A stretch of DNA of 64,000 nt, from assembly GCF_030770395.1 (NCBI RefSeq), contig NZ_CP132480.1, positions 4,578,870-4,642,869 of the forward strand, in the 5' to 3' direction. The stretch is from Telluria beijingensis (GTDB lineage Bacteria; Pseudomonadota; Gammaproteobacteria; Burkholderiales; Burkholderiaceae_D). Position numbers and translations under genes: made by a program. The notes under the pieces were generated by a model, which did not search any database, had not been told where the DNA came from, and saw only the letters and a list, made by a program, of their open reading frames with translations. The stretch's first letter is position 1; each line of letters opens with the position of its first letter. Shown in pieces: positions 17,025-26,400 of this stretch.

Positions 17025-19681
17025 TATTTGGACTCCCAGACGGTGGCGGCAGCACCCAGGACGGCCTTGACCGGGGCCGCCTTGCGCTTGCAATAGGTGG
17101 CCGGCGCATTGGCCGGCAACAGGAACAGGAATTTGTCGTACTTGCCGCCGGTATCGGGCCCAGGCAGGCAGTTGCCGGCCAGGAGGCTGGCATGGGCCGT
17201 GGCCAGGTGCCCGGTCAGTTCCTCCATCACGGTGTCGGGCTCGGCGAGCTCGCGCTCGATGCCGTCGCGCGGATACAGCAAGGCGCTGCGCACGCTCACC
17301 TCGCTGCCCAGCATCGCCTTGACGGCGAACGCGTACAGGCAGCGCTGCAGCTCGGCGCCGCCGCCGATCACGACCTCGGCGGCGACCGGCTTGCCGGTCT
17401 TGTAGTCGCGCACCTGCGCGCGCCGGCCGTCGGCCGACACGTCGAGCCGGTCGATATAGCCCTTGATGCGCAGCGCGGTGCCGGGAATGGCGACCGGCGT
17501 CGCCGGTTCCCAGGGCAACTGCGCGTCCGGCCTGGGGGCGGCGCCACCGAAGGCCACTTCGCCGAACGAATACATGCCGTCGACGCCGTCCTGGCCGAAG
17601 CGCAGCGCCGCCACGGCCAGCGTGCGCGCTTCGTCCAGCGTGCGGCGCCAGATGACGGCCGGCGGCAGCTGGCCGCGCTCGCCCCACTCTGCCCCGACCT
17701 GGGCACCGGCCGCGGCCACCGCGGCGTCGATCGCCGCGCCATTGGCGCGCGCCAGGCCGCCGGCGTCGGCCAGCAGCCGCAAGGCGCGGTCGAGGATCCC
17801 GTGCACCAGGTTGCCGCTGGCGGCGGCGTCGAGCGTCAAGGATTCTTCCTGCAACTCGGGCGCCTTCCAGCCGAGGCCATATTCCCACACATAGCCTATG
17901 GGATTGCGCAGCAGGAGCTGGAGCGAGGTGGCCGAGTGGACGCGCGCGGCGATCGCCTGCAGGCGCGGGTGATCCGGCCGCACGGCGCCATCGTGCGGCG
18001 TGACGGCGTCGGCCTGCCAGGCGCGCCAGCAGCCGTGCGCCGCCAGGGCGCGCGCCGAATCGCGGAACTCCGCGGGCCGCGCCGCCAGGCGGTCGACTTC
18101 GCTCATCGCATGGGCCGGGACGGCGTTGCGGCGCACGGGCGCCGGCGCGGGCATCCCGGCCAGCAAAGGGCTGCGGCCCAGGCTGCGGCCATCGCCATTG
18201 CGGCGCGCGCAGGACAGCACCGCCTGGCCATTGCAGCCGCCCAGGATCGCCGCGAAATCGGCGGCATCCTGCTGCGCCTGCGACACCGGATCCAGTTCGG
18301 CGGCGGGCACCACGTGGTCGGGCAGCAGCGCGTCTTCGAGGCGCGCGCGCGGCCACTGGCCCGCATTCAGGCCGAGCAGGTAGACGAAGCGGCGCGGCGT
18401 GCCCGCCAGCGCCGCCGCCGGCATCCAGGCCACGCTGGCGCAGGGATCGAGGCCGTCGTCCTGCTTCATGTTCTCGAGCGTGGCCAGCAGCGACGCGGCC
18501 GGCCCCGCGGCCAGCGCGCGGCGCCAGATCGCCAGCGCCCGTCCACCCAGCAGTCGCTCGCCGGCTGCCTGGGCGGCGTCCGGCCCCTGCTGCAGCAGGT
18601 TGACCAGCGTGGCCAGCGCCGGCGTGTGGTCGAACGCATCGGGCCAGTCGGCGGCCGTCAGGCGCGCCAGCAGGCGTTCCCAGGATGCAGAAGACGCCAG
18701 CGCGGCATCCGCCGGCAGCGCCCGCAGCCAGCCCTCCGGCAGATCGTCCAGCAGGGGCGCATCGGGGCTGCACAGCCGCACCAGGCGCCGCAGGCGCAGC
18801 TGCGACAGCCCACGCACCAGGATGTCGGCCAGCGCGCACGCCGCCTGGCCGTCGCGGCTGGCGGCGACCGGCACGCCATGCACGAAGTGCAGGTCAATGC
18901 CGGCGTCGTCGCGCAGCGCCAGCAGGTGGGCGTCGAAACTGGCCGGATCGCTCGACGCGAGCGCGATCTGGTCGGCGCGCGCCTCACCGGAAGCGAGCAG
19001 GCGGCGCATCCAGCGCATGGCCTCGAGCGCCTCGTGGGCCGGGGTGGCGGCGCTGACCACCGTGATGTCGGGGGCCGCGGGCGTGCCGCGCACCACCTCG
19101 ACCGGCCCGCCATCCACCCAGGCCGGCACGGCGCGCGCGCCGGCCAGCCAGCGCAGCGGGACCCGTTCGGCCAGCGCCAGCAGCAAGGGGCGCCAGCACG
19201 GCGCCAGGTCGGCCACGCCATCCACGTCGACGCTGCCCAGTACCCGCGGCGCGTGCGCGATCCGCTCGAGGGCGGTGGCGGCGATGGCGGCCGGCGTCAG
19301 CATCCCCGGCAGGCGCGCCAGCACCGCCAGTTCCAGCGCCGCCAGCGCGGCCAGCCGCGGGTGGGTCGACGCGCGCGCCTGCAGGTCGATCCCGGCCAGC
19401 CAGGCGCGCTCCAGGGCGCGGGTGGCCGCGCCCACCATGCCGGCAAGCGACTTGATCGCATCGAGTTCGCCCAGCGGGGTAGCGGGCAATGCGTCCTGCA
19501 CCGCCAGGCGCAGGCTGTCGGTATCGATGGCACGCACGAACCCGCCCGCGAGACGCGCCGCCACCTGCCCGATCGCCATCGCCTGCACCCCGTGCTGGCG
19601 CGTGCGCGCCGCATGCAGGCGCCGGGTGCGCTGGGCCAGTCGGTCGGGCACTATCACGGTGCGCCGGGCGGGAATGGTCAT
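17024..19681 (-). CDS. addB: AddB-like PD-(D/E)xK nuclease
   Basis: An 885-residue protein with AAGGA before the ATG. The N-terminal two thirds is a degenerate helicase-like fold as in AddB (the Walker A is not recognisable). The nuclease domain lies at ~615-800: GNLVHGILDRAL, then IKGYIDRLDV, then VRDYKTGKP (catalytic Asp and Lys), then QRCLYAFAVKAM. The Cys-X2-Cys-X5-Cys set that binds a 4Fe-4S cluster in Bacillus AddB is not seen; only scattered cysteines occur near the end. It is coupled to the AddA-like gene and is shorter than classical AddB (~1000-1160 residues). It is probably the second nuclease of an AddAB-type complex. Confidence 0.8.
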   Translation of the reverse strand: MTIPARRTVIVPDRLAQRTRRLHAARTRQHGVQAMAIGQVAARLAGGFVRAIDTDSLRLAVQDALPATPLGELDAIKSLAGMVGAATRALERAWLAGIDLQARASTHPRLAALAALELAVLARLPGMLTPAAIAATALERIAHAPRVLGSVDVDGVADLAPCWRPLLLALAERVPLRWLAGARAVPAWVDGGPVEVVRGTPAAPDITVVSAATPAHEALEAMRWMRRLLASGEARADQIALASSDPASFDAHLLALRDDAGIDLHFVHGVPVAASRDGQAACALADILVRGLSQLRLRRLVRLCSPDAPLLDDLPEGWLRALPADAALASSASWERLLARLTAADWPDAFDHTPALATLVNLLQQGPDAAQAAGERLLGGRALAIWRRALAAGPAASLLATLENMKQDDGLDPCASVAWMPAAALAGTPRRFVYLLGLNAGQWPRARLEDALLPDHVVPAAELDPVSQAQQDAADFAAILGGCNGQAVLSCARRNGDGRSLGRSPLLAGMPAPAPVRRNAVPAHAMSEVDRLAARPAEFRDSARALAAHGCWRAWQADAVTPHDGAVRPDHPRLQAIAARVHSATSLQLLLRNPIGYVWEYGLGWKAPELQEESLTLDAAASGNLVHGILDRALRLLADAGGLARANGAAIDAAVAAAGAQVGAEWGERGQLPPAVIWRRTLDEARTLAVAALRFGQDGVDGMYSFGEVAFGGAAPRPDAQLPWEPATPVAIPGTALRIKGYIDRLDVSADGRRAQVRDYKTGKPVAAEVVIGGGAELQRCLYAFAVKAMLGSEVSVRSALLYPRDGIERELAEPDTVMEELTGHLATAHASLLAGNCLPGPDTGGKYDKFLFLLPANAPATYCKRKAAPVKAVLGAAATVWESK

Positions 19682-19729
19682 GGTGATCCTTCGTTCGAGT
19701 GGGTGACGCCCGACAGCATACGGGCGGGC

Positions 19730-19770
19730 GCGACAAGAGATGTCGCAGGCAGGGCCGACATCGATCGGCC
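19730..19770 (-). repeat. Two hairpins in leader of AddB-like gene
   Basis: GCGACA/TGTCGC (19730-19735 and 19741-19746) and GGCCGA/TCGGCC (19753-19758 and 19765-19770) form two adjacent 6-bp stems between the 203-residue gene and the AddB-like start. No T-run follows on either strand, so they look like leader structure or mRNA processing sites and not a full terminator. Confidence 0.45.
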
Positions 19771-19777
19771 GGGCGAC

Positions 19778-20389
19778 TCAGGCCGGACCGGGTCCGCCCT
19801 GCTCCGCCTTGGCGTCCATCACGGCCTGGTAGGCCTGCTCCAGCGGGACGCATTCCATCATCAGGTTGACCATCTCTTCGCGGTCCTCGAGCGTGAACGA
19901 TGCATATCGGCCGCGGTCGGCCTTGAAGTCCTGGAAGATCGCTTCGCGCACCTCGGGCTCCTTCGCCTTGCACCTGACCGGCGGCGTGGCCAGGACCGTG
20001 GCTTCGGCAACGTAGATGGCGAGATTGTCCGGCGCCTGCGACCAGTCGAAGGCGGCCACGTCGAGCATGTCCTGTTTCCAGTTCCCCTTGTAGGCAGGAC
20101 CCGGCTCGCCGCTCTCGTTGACCGCCAGGCAGGCCAGGTTCGGATAGCCGTGGCGCTCGCAGAAAGCCTTCACGAACAGCAGTTTCATGCCGATCCCGAT
20201 CGGCACCGCACGCAGGATGACGGCGTCGTCGGAATGGACCTCGCGGCAGGCGGCCAGTAGCGCGCCGTATCGGATCGGCTGGCCGGGGTGCTCCGCCGCG
20301 TGCTTGACGAGCGCCTCGTAGAGGCGCGCGCCGACGTGGATGTCATTGATCGTGAATGGGCGGACGGCGTGCTTGTCGTTGGCGTTCAT
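19778..20389 (-). CDS. Hypothetical protein, possible first gene of defence operon
   Basis: A 203-residue soluble protein with AGGGAAG before the ATG and no signal peptide or membrane segment. The family is not recognised. The middle has a conserved-looking block: RYGALLAACREVH, AVPIGIGMKLLFV, CERHGYPNLACLAVNESGEP, then YKGNWKQDMLDVAAFDW. The first part resembles an immunity- or effector-sized helical domain, but no catalytic motif is clear. It is on the same strand as the AddB-like gene, 96 nt upstream of it, with a TATGAT promoter before it. It may be a sensor or regulator of the operon, or an independent gene. Confidence 0.6.
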   Translation of the reverse strand: MNANDKHAVRPFTINDIHVGARLYEALVKHAAEHPGQPIRYGALLAACREVHSDDAVILRAVPIGIGMKLLFVKAFCERHGYPNLACLAVNESGEPGPAYKGNWKQDMLDVAAFDWSQAPDNLAIYVAEATVLATPPVRCKAKEPEVREAIFQDFKADRGRYASFTLEDREEMVNLMMECVPLEQAYQAVMDAKAEQGGPGPA

Positions 20390-20415
20390 GTGGGCTTCCC
20401 TGATATGGAATTGCC

Positions 20416-20444
20416 ATCATAGCGAAAATTTCCTGATCGCAACA
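20416..20444 (-). promoter_or_regulatory. Promoter candidate for 203-residue gene and defence operon
   Basis: On the minus strand TGTTGC (20439-20444), 17-base spacer, TATGAT (20416-20421), just upstream of the 203-residue gene. The -10 box is good and the -35 box is weak. Confidence 0.45.
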
Positions 20445-20489
20445 CATTCAGGCATGTCGGATTGTCTGTTTCAGGCACGCTGTCCGGTC

Positions 20490-23400
20490 CTAGATTGTCT
20501 CGATGCTGGTGTTGATCGTGCCGACCAGCTGGATCATCTCATCCGAATCGGCGATCCCCAGCAGCACATCGGCGCGCGTCGTCTGGCCGCCGGCCAGCAT
20601 CGCGCTCCACTGCGCCGCCTCGGCCTCGCTCGGGCCGTGGCCCAGCGCCGTCTGGTACAGCGCGGCGACGAAGTGCGCGTCGTCCAGCGCCGCGTAGTGC
20701 GCGGCAGACTCCGAGGAAGCCAGGAAGCCCTGGGCCAGCGCGCGCATCGTCACGCCCGACTCGTGCATCGCGATCCAGAAATTCAGGCCGCCTTCGTCTG
20801 GCGCGCGGTCGAACAGTGCCTCGTACATGCGCACCAGGGTCGCCACGTCGCTGTGGTTGAAATCCATCTGCGCCGAGGACGGCATGGCCAGTTTCTCGGC
20901 CGAGTCGGCGAACGCCAGCGCAAGGCCGGCGCGGGTAACGGCGCCCTGTTCCAGCTGCCCGACCCAGAACGCCGCGCCTTCAGCGTCGCTGGCGCGGCCC
21001 AGCAGGCTCTCGTACAGCTGCTCGACGTAGCCGGCGTCGCCGTGCTGTTGTTCCAGCGCTTCGTTCGACCCCACGATGGCGGCGGCGATGTCCTGCATCG
21101 AGATGCCGGCGGCGTGCTGGCCGACCCAGAATTCGCGGCCCGCCGTATCCGCGGCGCGCCCCAGCGCCGCTTCGTAGAGGCGGCCGATGGTGCCGGCAGC
21201 CGAGGTGTCGGGCGTCCCGAACTGCATGATCTCGACGTCCACGATGGTGTCGATGCCGTCGGCGCCCGTCAATGCGGTCGCGACCAGCATGCCGTCCTTC
21301 ATGCGCAGGCTGTAGTCGGCGCGCGCGCCACCGGTCAGCAGGACGGTATCGATGCCGCTGCCGCCGTCGATATGGTCGTTGCCGCCGCCGCCATGCACGG
21401 TGTCGTCGCCGGCACCCAGCATCAGGACCTGGTCGGCGCTGTCGCCCCACAGCTGTTGCGCACCATCGCCGCCGCTCACGTGCACGGCGCCGACGATGGC
21501 GGCAAAGTCGATATCCTTCAGTTGCAGATGTGTGCCGGCCGCGAGGCCGCTGCCGTCGATCACCAGCGCCGTCCGCACGCCGCCTGGCGCGGCAGGCTGG
21601 CCCATGATCACCAGCGGCTCGCCGACCGCCGTCCCGCCGGTCGTCGGCGTGATGCTGCGCACCAGTAGCGGCATGCCTGCCTCGAGGCCCCCGAGGTAGC
21701 CGGCGCCGCCATCGACCAGGCTGGCGCGGTCGGCCGAGCCGGCCGGCGTATGGGCCTCGATCTCGCGCACCAGGTCCGCCAGCGACTGGCCGGCCGTCGA
21801 GGGCGCGGCCAGGCCTTCGACCTGAAGGCCGAAGCCGGTCGGCAGCTGGACCGCCAGGATGTCCTTGCCTTGATACTGCGCCAGCGGGATGTCGGCCACC
21901 GCGCTGTCGCCCACGCTGTCGACGCGGTCCGGCTGGACCACGGGAATTGTGATGACCTGGCTGGTGCTGCCGTCGCCATTCTGCTTCGTGCCCGTCATGA
22001 CCTTGACGCCGTCGACGGTCGCCGATCCCGGCGCCGGCGGCGTCGGCCGCGGTGGCTGCGGCGACGTCTCGTCCACGTCGGTGACGGTCACGGTGAGCGT
22101 CTGCGTCTCGCTGCCGCTCGCATCGGACGCCATGACTTCCACGACATAGGTATTGTTCTTCGCGCCGTCGCCCGCGTCGCGCGGATTCTCGTAGTCCGGC
22201 GCCGCCTTGAAGCGCAGCGCGCCGGTGGCGGCGTCGATCAGGAACAGGTCGGCATCGGCGCCGCCGGCAATCGCATACGTGACGCTGCCAAGCGCAGTGG
22301 CCGCGACGGTCGTCACGGCGACGCTGTTTTCTTCCATCCGCACGGCGGCGACCGTGGCGCCGCCATCGCTGGTGATCTGCGGCGTGATGATCGCCAGGCC
22401 GCCCGGATCGCTGATGCTGCCATTGACTTCGCGGTCGCTGTCGAGGGGGCCGCCGTCGGTCAGGTCGAACGTGACCTTGGTCTTGGCGCCGACCGTGGTG
22501 ACGGACTTGGCGATGTTCTTCCAGGCGCCGCTATTGTCCTGCTTGTAATAGGCGTTGATCTTCAGGCCGGCGTCGACGTAGATCGCCATTTCGACGGTGC
22601 CGCCCAACGCGACGTTCCCGATGGTGAAATCGAGCTGGCCCAGCGGCAGCTTGACGCCGCGCGGCAGGCCGGCGGTCGGGGCCGCGGAGGCGCCCAGGCC
22701 GCTCAGCGTGAAGCCATCGGCGACGGCGAGCGTCGCGACCGGGTTGCCGGCGCCGACCGTCTGGATCGAACCGATATTGGCCTGCTCGCTGTCGGGCCTG
22801 CCGTCGTCGTCGATGTCTTCATCGACCACCACGTTCAGGAGCTGGCTGTCGCTGCCGCCCTTGCCGTCCGAGACGCCGACCCTGACCTCATAACCGTTGT
22901 CGGCGTTGGCGCCGGTCGCCAGCACGGGCGCCTGTTTGAACGTCAGCGCACCGGTCGCGGCGTCGATGGCGAACAGGCCGGCATCGACTCCGCCCTCGAT
23001 GGAATACACCAGCGCGTCCTGGTCGGCGTCGCTCGCCTGCACGGTCGTGACGGCCGTCCTTCCTTCGGCCACCTTGACGGTCGCCTGCTCGAGGCCCTGG
23101 TTCGAGACGATTGCGGGCGCGGCGTTGAAGCTCGCCGTGTGCGTCGCGCCGCCGGTGTACCCCCCGTCCGCGATCGCGTTGCCGGCCAGGTCGGCGATTC
23201 CGGTGGCGCCGGCTTTCAGGTCCAGGCGCAGGCTGCCGTTGCCGGCGATGTCGGACACGGTGACCGTGTAGGCGTCGCCCGAGCCGGCAATGGATGCGAT
23301 GGTCGCCGTCGCGCCGTCGGCAAGGTGCAGGACGAAGTCGTCCTGGCCAAGGCCGGTGACGGCCTCGCTCAGGGTCACCAGGAACTGCACGCTGCTCGCA

Positions 23401-26400
23401 TCGGGCGCCGGCGTGCCGACGATGGCGATGGCGCTCACCGTCGGGCGCGCCGCATCGATGGCCGGGTTGCTGGCATCAAAGGCGCTGTCGGTATTGCCGA
23501 CGTCATCGGTCGCGGTGACCTTGACGTTGCGCGGACCGTCGGGCAGCGTGGCCGCGACGATGGTGTAGCTGGCCGTCCACTTGCCGTCCACCAGCGTGGC
23601 CGCCACCTCCAGGGCGCCGCCGAACTGGCTGAAGTCCATCGCCACGCTGGCGGTGTCGGTGGTGACGACGCCCGGCGTCCAGGTGGCGGTGACGGTGTCG
23701 CCGATCCGGTAGCTGCCGTCCGCGCCGGTGGGCGTGCCGGACAGCGCGATCGCGGCGTCGCGCACGAACGGGACCCGGCTATCGAGGCTGATGTCGTCGC
23801 GCACGACGATCCAGGTATCGTTGCCGGCATTGTCGACGACGGTGACGGCGACGTAGGCATTGGTGTCGTCGAAGCCGCTCGCGCCGACCGGCAGGCTGGC
23901 CGTCCACTTGCCGTCGACCCAAGTGGCGGTCACGCTGTCGCTGCCGCCGAAGTCGCGCAGATCGAAGGCGACCAGGGCGATGTCGACGTTCGCCTCGCCG
24001 GTCCAGGTGACCGTGATGGTGTCGCCGATGCGGAAGGTGTCGTTGGCCCCGGTGGCGCCGGACACCGTGAAGGCGCCCGCGTTGACGGCGGGCTTCTCGG
24101 TATCGGCGCTGATATTGACCACATTGCTGGCGGTGCCGTCATTGCCGGCGGTATCGCGGTAGACGCCGGCTGCCAGGGACACCGAGCCCTCGACACTGGC
24201 CAAGCCCCCGGTTGGCGTGAAGGTCGCTTGCCAGGTCTTGTTGTCTTGCGAGACCGCGTGCAGGTTCGTGAGATTGCCGCCGCTGAAGCTGATGTCGCCG
24301 CCGGCCAGGTTCGCGGGCGCTTCGGTGAACGTGAAGGTGATGGTGGCGCTCTCGCCGGCCTTGAGGCTGTTCTTGCTGGCGGAGATGGAGACGCCAGGGG
24401 CCAGCGTGTCGCCGGTGATCAGCGTGGGCGCGGCGCTGGCGATATTCTCCTTGCCGTTGGCGCTGAACTTGCCGGCGCCGATCGAGATCGCGGCCTGCAG
24501 GTCCTGCGTGTCCGCGCTCGGGGTGAAGGTCGCGGTGTACACACGGGCGTCGCCGGTGGCCTGCAGGTTGTCGACCGTGCCGCCGGCAACCGTGAGGTCG
24601 TCCAGTTCGAAGCCGGTCGGCGCGGCGCTGAAGGTCAGCGTCAGCGTGGCCTGCTGGCCGGTCTTGACGGTCTGCAGGTTGCTGGAGATCGACAGCGACG
24701 GGCTCGATACCACGGAGATGTCGACGTCCGCATTCGAGGAATAGCCGCCGGCGCCATCGCCCAGGTTGACGCGCACGGTGCGCGTGCCGTCATAACCGGT
24801 GGTGGAAAAGGTCAGGTGGCGCAGCAGCGTCGCGATGGCCGCCGGCGTGGCATCGGCGTTCAGGTCGATGGTGACGCTGTATGACCTGGCCGAGTCGGCG
24901 ACCGTGCCGATGACCTTGCCGTCGATCGTGATCGCGCTGCCAGGGGCGAAGGAAGACAGGGCCGCGGTGCTGGCGCCGCCTTGCAGGCCGAGCGTGTCTT
25001 CGGGGTTGCGTCCGGCGGAAATCCTCATCGACAGCGTGCCGCCGGCGAAATTGGCGTTGTCGCTGTCGGCGACGACGGCGTTCGCGCCGAGGTCGACCAG
25101 GATCGGCGCGCTACCGGCGATCCAGGTCTGGTCATCGCCATGGTCCAGGTTCGAAATCAACGGTGCGTCGTTGACGGCATCCACGGCAATCGTCCAGTTC
25201 ACGCTACTCGTCGATTGCGGCGACGTGGCGCCGGCCGTGGTGGTGTCGACGGTCACGCGCGTTTCGGTGAGGCCGTTCCACCGGGACGACATGCCGGTCA
25301 TGCTGGCGTCGGTCGCGTACACCGTCAATGCACCCGGCGTGCCGGCGTAGCCCGCCACCGGGACAAAGCGCACATGGGCGCTGGCGCCGAGCATCAGGGC
25401 GGCCCTCGGCGAGACGCTGCCGATCTCGTGCCAGTGCTGTCCGCCGTCGCTCGAGTATTCCCAGCGACCCTCGGTAACCGGGTCGGCGCCGTCGGCGCTG
25501 ATGACGACTGAGGTCGGACCGGTGTCGCTGGCGTCCACGTCCGCATAGCCGGACGCGAGGATCAGGTCGCCGACGCGGTCGCCCGGGTTCGTCGCCGTAT
25601 CTTCCTGGATCGCGGTGAGACCGGTGTCGCGCGCCAGCGTCGGCTGGTCGTTGACGGCGCTCACGTTGACCTTGACCTGGACCGGCGTGGCCGAGACGGC
25701 GCCGCCGTCGTCGCGCGCGACGACGGTGAAGGCGTCCAGCGCGGTGGCGCCGAAGCCGTTGGCATCGGCGGCGGGCGTCCAGAACGCCAGGTGGGTGGCA
25801 TCGATGACGTCGTTGCTGCCGGCCGCCCAGGCGGTGGCGCTGGCGGGATCGAGGCCGATCTTCAGGACGCCGCTGCTGACGGCCCTGACGACGAAGGCGG
25901 TCACGCTGCCGTCGCTGTCGCTTTCGTTGCCGGCGGCCCGGAGGTCGGAGAAGGAAACGCTCTTCACGGTATCCTCGATCCCGCCGGCCAGCGCGCTCAT
26001 GCCGGTAAGCGTCGGCGCTGCATTCGCGGCGCCCGTACTGAAGCGCACCAGCTCAGGATCGTCCTGGCCGACCCGCACCAGGGTGGTGAAATCCAGCTTG
26101 CCGAACACCATGCCGTCGGCATCGGCGAACGCGTGGGTGTCGAAGGTCAGGTAGAAGGTCGCATTCTCGGTCAGGTTCGCGGCCGGGTCGATCGTGATCT
26201 CGCTGGTGCCGCTGCCGGAAACGGCGGCGCCGGTCGCGGCGATGGTGGCGACGACGGCGCCGTCGGATGCGCGGTGGATGTAGATGTTGCCGGCGCCCGC
26301 GAATACCGGCTCGCTGAAGCGCAGCACGATGTCGGCATCGGGCGCGACGGGCGTTGCGCCGTCGGTGACCGAGGACCCGGTCAGCGTCGGCGCCGCGCCG

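Noticed and set aside
13902-17096. Long plus-strand open frame opposite the AddA-like gene
   Set aside because: It is antisense to a gene with complete helicase and nuclease motifs, shows Arg/Ala/Gln-rich low-complexity sequence and has no family; it is a GC-rich shadow frame.
17024-18839. AddA-like frame stays open far upstream of 17024, suggesting an AddA-AddB fusion or frameshift
   Set aside because: The upstream part is a shadow of the intact AddB-like gene; the two genes are separate and coupled by TAATG.
21750-24884. Plus-strand open frame of about 1040 codons opposite the giant secreted protein
   Set aside because: Asp/Gly/Val repeat codons of the sense gene create stop-free antisense frames; no motif or ribosome site.
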